From CAWHOW01 sp050013795 (GTDB taxonomy: Bacteria; Bacteroidota; Bacteroidia; Bacteroidales; CG2-30-32-10): a DNA stretch of 25,836 bases. The stretch is from NCBI GenBank assembly GCA_050013795.1, contig JBEKEO010000023.1, positions 1-25,836 on the forward strand, written 5' to 3'. Below the pieces are notes generated by a model, which had not been told where the DNA came from, ran no database searches, and saw nothing but the letters and a program-made list of their open reading frames with translations. Position numbers and translations under genes: made by a program. Shown in pieces: positions 23,290 to 25,836 of this stretch; position 1 is the first letter of the stretch, and each line of letters begins with the position of its first letter.

Positions 23290-25806
23290 TTAATTATTTA
23301 TTTTCTGTTTTCTTCCTGCGTCAAAGGATAATTTGTTTGTCGCTTTAATAAAATCATTTGGAGAAACAGCCATAAGTGCTGACAACCATATTTCTTCCGG
23401 GATATTATTAAAAGGTTTTATAGTAGATAATAATCCGAGCACAACCACATTGGCTGTCTTTCCGGATATATCGCCAAGTTCATATGCTATTTTATTCGCA
23501 TCTATTTTAATTATTTTATAATCCTTTAATGCTTCATATATTTTATTTACATCAGGGTAATCTTCTTTTTTAGATGCGACTGGAAGGACTGAAAAGTTAT
23601 TGAACACTATGGTGCCATTTGGTTTCAGAAGGTCCAGAAATTCCGGACGTAGAACTTCGCTTATTTCCATTACTATTAATACATCAACAGTACCGGGAGC
23701 TAATATTGGTGAATGTACAGAGCCGCAGCTGAATGTTGATATTACAGGTCCTCCCAATTGTGCCATTCCGTGTGTGTCACCTTTTACAATATTAGATTCT
23801 GCATAAGGTGTTCTGAGAATGACCTCTGAAATCACTTTCCCGAAAAATAAATTTCCCTGTCCTCCAATTCCTCTTATAGCAAGCCTTAATGACTCCGGTA
23901 ATTTCTCTTTAGCAACTTTAATATTTTTTATTTCACTTACTTTTTCAAATACTTGCTTGGTTTTTTCATCAGTAGTCTTTTCATCATAAATGATCGCTCC
24001 GAAAGGACATTGCTGCAGACACACAGGCGTGCTGCTTCCGCAAAATGTACAAAGGTTGGTGAAATAAGGTTTCTTTTCCGCATCGAATTCTATTCCCGGG
24101 CAAATATTGCAACGCAAACATCTTTTGCAAACATCATAATTGCGTGTGATGTTACGGACCTTCTTTTTACTTTCGACTTCCTGTATACAAAGCCCTTCCA
24201 GAATAATAGTAGTAAAAATTCCTTTTTCTGCATCTTTCAATGATTCAGTAAGGGCTTTATCCACTTCTTTTAAATTATATGAATCCACCACTACCGTTTT
24301 CCCTCCTTCCGCTTCCACTGCACGTTTCAGGTTAAAAGTATTCGGTATGCCTGCAAGATTTACCTTGCTGCTTGGAGCAGGCTGTCCACCTGTCATTGCT
24401 GTTACAGTATTATCAAGTATCACTTTAACGCCGGGGGTGTGCCTGAAAATAGCATTCCTTGTTGCATCAAGTCCTGTATGGCATTCGCATGAATCGCCTA
24501 CAACGCTGATGGTTTTATATGCATATTCGGGGAGGGATAAAACAAAACCCTGTCTTGTGGTTTCAGAAGCGCCCATGCAACAAACCGTATCGAGAGCATT
24601 AAGATAATGTAACAAGCTGGAACAACCTATATCTCCAAATGCAGCATATATCTTTTTCTTCTTCTTTAATTTGTCAACACATAATGTAAACGCTCTGTAA
24701 GGGCATCCCGGACAAATGGAAGGTGGCCGCATAGGAGGCTTGATATCGATTGTTTTCTTATTTATTTTATAATCTATTTTTATATGTTTTGATAATTGTT
24801 CAATCACCATTTGTGGCGACCAGTCAGTGATAACACTGTTTTCATCTTTGCCAATAACAGGAATGGATAAAAGACGCAGTTGCTTTTCAAGGTATTTGTC
24901 TCCATCTTCAAAAACAAATATTTTCCCCTTTATACCCGAAGCAAATTTTTTGATTCGTTCTTTTGGCAATGGATAAGTCATACCAAGTGATAGAATAGAC
25001 GGATTTTTATTTATGTTTTTCAATGCCTCCCTCACTATAATATTGCTTTCTCCGCTCAAAATAATTCCCCAGTCTTCTTTTCCTTTTTCTTCAGAAATTA
25101 ATTCAGAATGTTCAAGCCATTCACTTATCTGGGGAATACGTTCCTGTGTTGCTTTGTTATAATTCCTGCGGGCTATAACGGGCATAAGCATCCAAGCGTG
25201 AAGATTTTCCGGAAGTTCACGTCTGTTTATTTTTCTCGCTTCTTTTGTCACAACCAACCCTTCTGAATGCGCCAGTATGCCTGATGCAAGAACTACCACT
25301 GACGTATGAAATTTCCTGCTGATGTCGGCAGCTGTAAATGCCGCTTCATACATATCCTGATGATTGCGGGGCTCCAGGAATGGAATACGCGAAGAGCTTA
25401 AAAAATATCGTGCATCTATTACATGCTGTGTGCTGGAAGGAACATAATCTGTGGCAGCATAAATTACCAGGGCGCCAGCATCAGCGGTATAAAAAGCAGA
25501 TGTGGTAATGGCATCACCTGCCTGAAACACACCCGGTATCTTCATCGTTACCACTACATCCGAACCTGCCATGGAATGGCCAACTGCCACACCTACAGCA
25601 ACAGCTTCATTCACCGACCAGCCAACCGTCATCCTGTCCTGCACATGTTTCAGTGATTTGTCTATTACTTCGGTGCTGGGTGTACCCGGATAGCCGTCAG
25701 CAGCATGATAGCCGGCATGAACAACACCAAGTGCAAAAGCCTCATTACCCTGTAAAATAAATTTACTGCCTGCTTTTGATTCAACTATTTCTGTAAACCT
25801 TGACAT
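23290..25806 (-). CDS. iorA: Indolepyruvate-type 2-oxoacid:ferredoxin oxidoreductase, IorA-IorB fusion
   Basis: The 838-residue single chain joins what are usually two subunits. Residues 1-610 are IorA-like: pyrimidine-binding domain with GYPGTPSTE (38-46), CPGC at 365-368, GDIGCSS (391-397), TPP motif GDSCECHTG (437-445) and NTVTAMTGGQP (466-476). The ferredoxin domain has C560, C563, C566, C569 and C586, C589, C596, C600. Residues about 635-838 are IorB-like, opening with IRGIGGQGN. The reaction is oxidative decarboxylation of an aryl-2-oxoacid to acyl-CoA, CO2 and reduced ferredoxin. The TPP motif differs from the usual GDSTFFHSG, so specificity may differ. First gene of the operon inside the window; only 30 bases remain upstream. 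Confidence 0.9.
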   Translation of the reverse strand: MSRFTEIVESKAGSKFILQGNEAFALGVVHAGYHAADGYPGTPSTEVIDKSLKHVQDRMTVGWSVNEAVAVGVAVGHSMAGSDVVVTMKIPGVFQAGDAITTSAFYTADAGALVIYAATDYVPSSTQHVIDARYFLSSSRIPFLEPRNHQDMYEAAFTAADISRKFHTSVVVLASGILAHSEGLVVTKEARKINRRELPENLHAWMLMPVIARRNYNKATQERIPQISEWLEHSELISEEKGKEDWGIILSGESNIIVREALKNINKNPSILSLGMTYPLPKERIKKFASGIKGKIFVFEDGDKYLEKQLRLLSIPVIGKDENSVITDWSPQMVIEQLSKHIKIDYKINKKTIDIKPPMRPPSICPGCPYRAFTLCVDKLKKKKKIYAAFGDIGCSSLLHYLNALDTVCCMGASETTRQGFVLSLPEYAYKTISVVGDSCECHTGLDATRNAIFRHTPGVKVILDNTVTAMTGGQPAPSSKVNLAGIPNTFNLKRAVEAEGGKTVVVDSYNLKEVDKALTESLKDAEKGIFTTIILEGLCIQEVESKKKVRNITRNYDVCKRCLRCNICPGIEFDAEKKPYFTNLCTFCGSSTPVCLQQCPFGAIIYDEKTTDEKTKQVFEKVSEIKNIKVAKEKLPESLRLAIRGIGGQGNLFFGKVISEVILRTPYAESNIVKGDTHGMAQLGGPVISTFSCGSVHSPILAPGTVDVLIVMEISEVLRPEFLDLLKPNGTIVFNNFSVLPVASKKEDYPDVNKIYEALKDYKIIKIDANKIAYELGDISGKTANVVVLGLLSTIKPFNNIPEEIWLSALMAVSPNDFIKATNKLSFDAGRKQKINN

Positions 25807-25836
25807 GATTTTGTATTAAATTTATTTTTCAATTCT

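Noticed and set aside
10276..25806. Firm annotation as a skatole (indoleacetate decarboxylase) pathway
   Set aside because: The aminotransferase, indolepyruvate oxidoreductase and GRE make it tempting. But the GRE is shorter than arylacetate decarboxylases as I recall them, has Asp in place of the motif Glu, and the Mo hydroxylase, PreA-like and DUF6282 genes would be unexplained.

Overview
This AT-rich window reads as the chromosome of an anaerobic member of the Bacteroidetes. The left part encodes secreted proteins with type IX secretion (Por) C-terminal sorting domains, an Oar-like TonB-dependent receptor and an outer-membrane DUF5723-type protein. Most genes there have no Shine-Dalgarno sequence and several are preceded by TAnnTTTG-like boxes, both usual in this phylum. 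Oxygen-sensitive enzymes (glycyl radical enzyme, 2-oxoacid:ferredoxin oxidoreductase) indicate anaerobic metabolism.

Layout. Bases 1-7503 are on the plus strand: a 5'-truncated outer-membrane protein, two T9SS cargo proteins and the TonB-dependent receptor, separated by intrinsic terminators at 2923-2949 and 4214-4269. A bidirectional terminator at 7520-7549 separates this half from a convergent block. From 7589 to 25806 all genes are on the minus strand. Read in transcription order they are: fused indolepyruvate-type ferredoxin oxidoreductase, aminotransferase, glycyl radical enzyme (GRE), ADP-forming acyl-CoA synthetase, three-subunit molybdenum hydroxylase (FAD, 2Fe-2S, Mo), DUF6282-like metal hydrolase, GRE-activating enzyme, PreA-like Fe-S flavoprotein, free methionine-R-sulfoxide reductase, MntP, then a T9SS-tagged endonuclease I and QueD.

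The stretch 10276-25806 looks like one catabolic operon with gaps of 72 bases or less and several overlaps. Aminotransferase, ferredoxin oxidoreductase and ADP-forming synthetase together form a standard ATP-yielding route: amino acid to 2-oxoacid to acyl-CoA to acid. The remaining genes (Mo hydroxylase, ferredoxin-type reductase, metal hydrolase, GRE) follow the hydroxylate-reduce-hydrolyse logic of anaerobic N-heteroaromatic degradation, plus a radical C-C or C-X bond cleavage. The substrate cannot be read from sequence. Three enzymes carry unusual active-site features: a CGCVD motif in the GRE, loss of the catalytic Cys in the PreA-like protein, and one Cys missing from the activase ferredoxin insert. 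I consider this the candidate undescribed system. Four genes in its middle have strong Shine-Dalgarno sites, unlike the rest of the window, which hints at acquisition from outside the phylum.

I saw no tRNA, rRNA, CRISPR array, insertion sequence or integrase.
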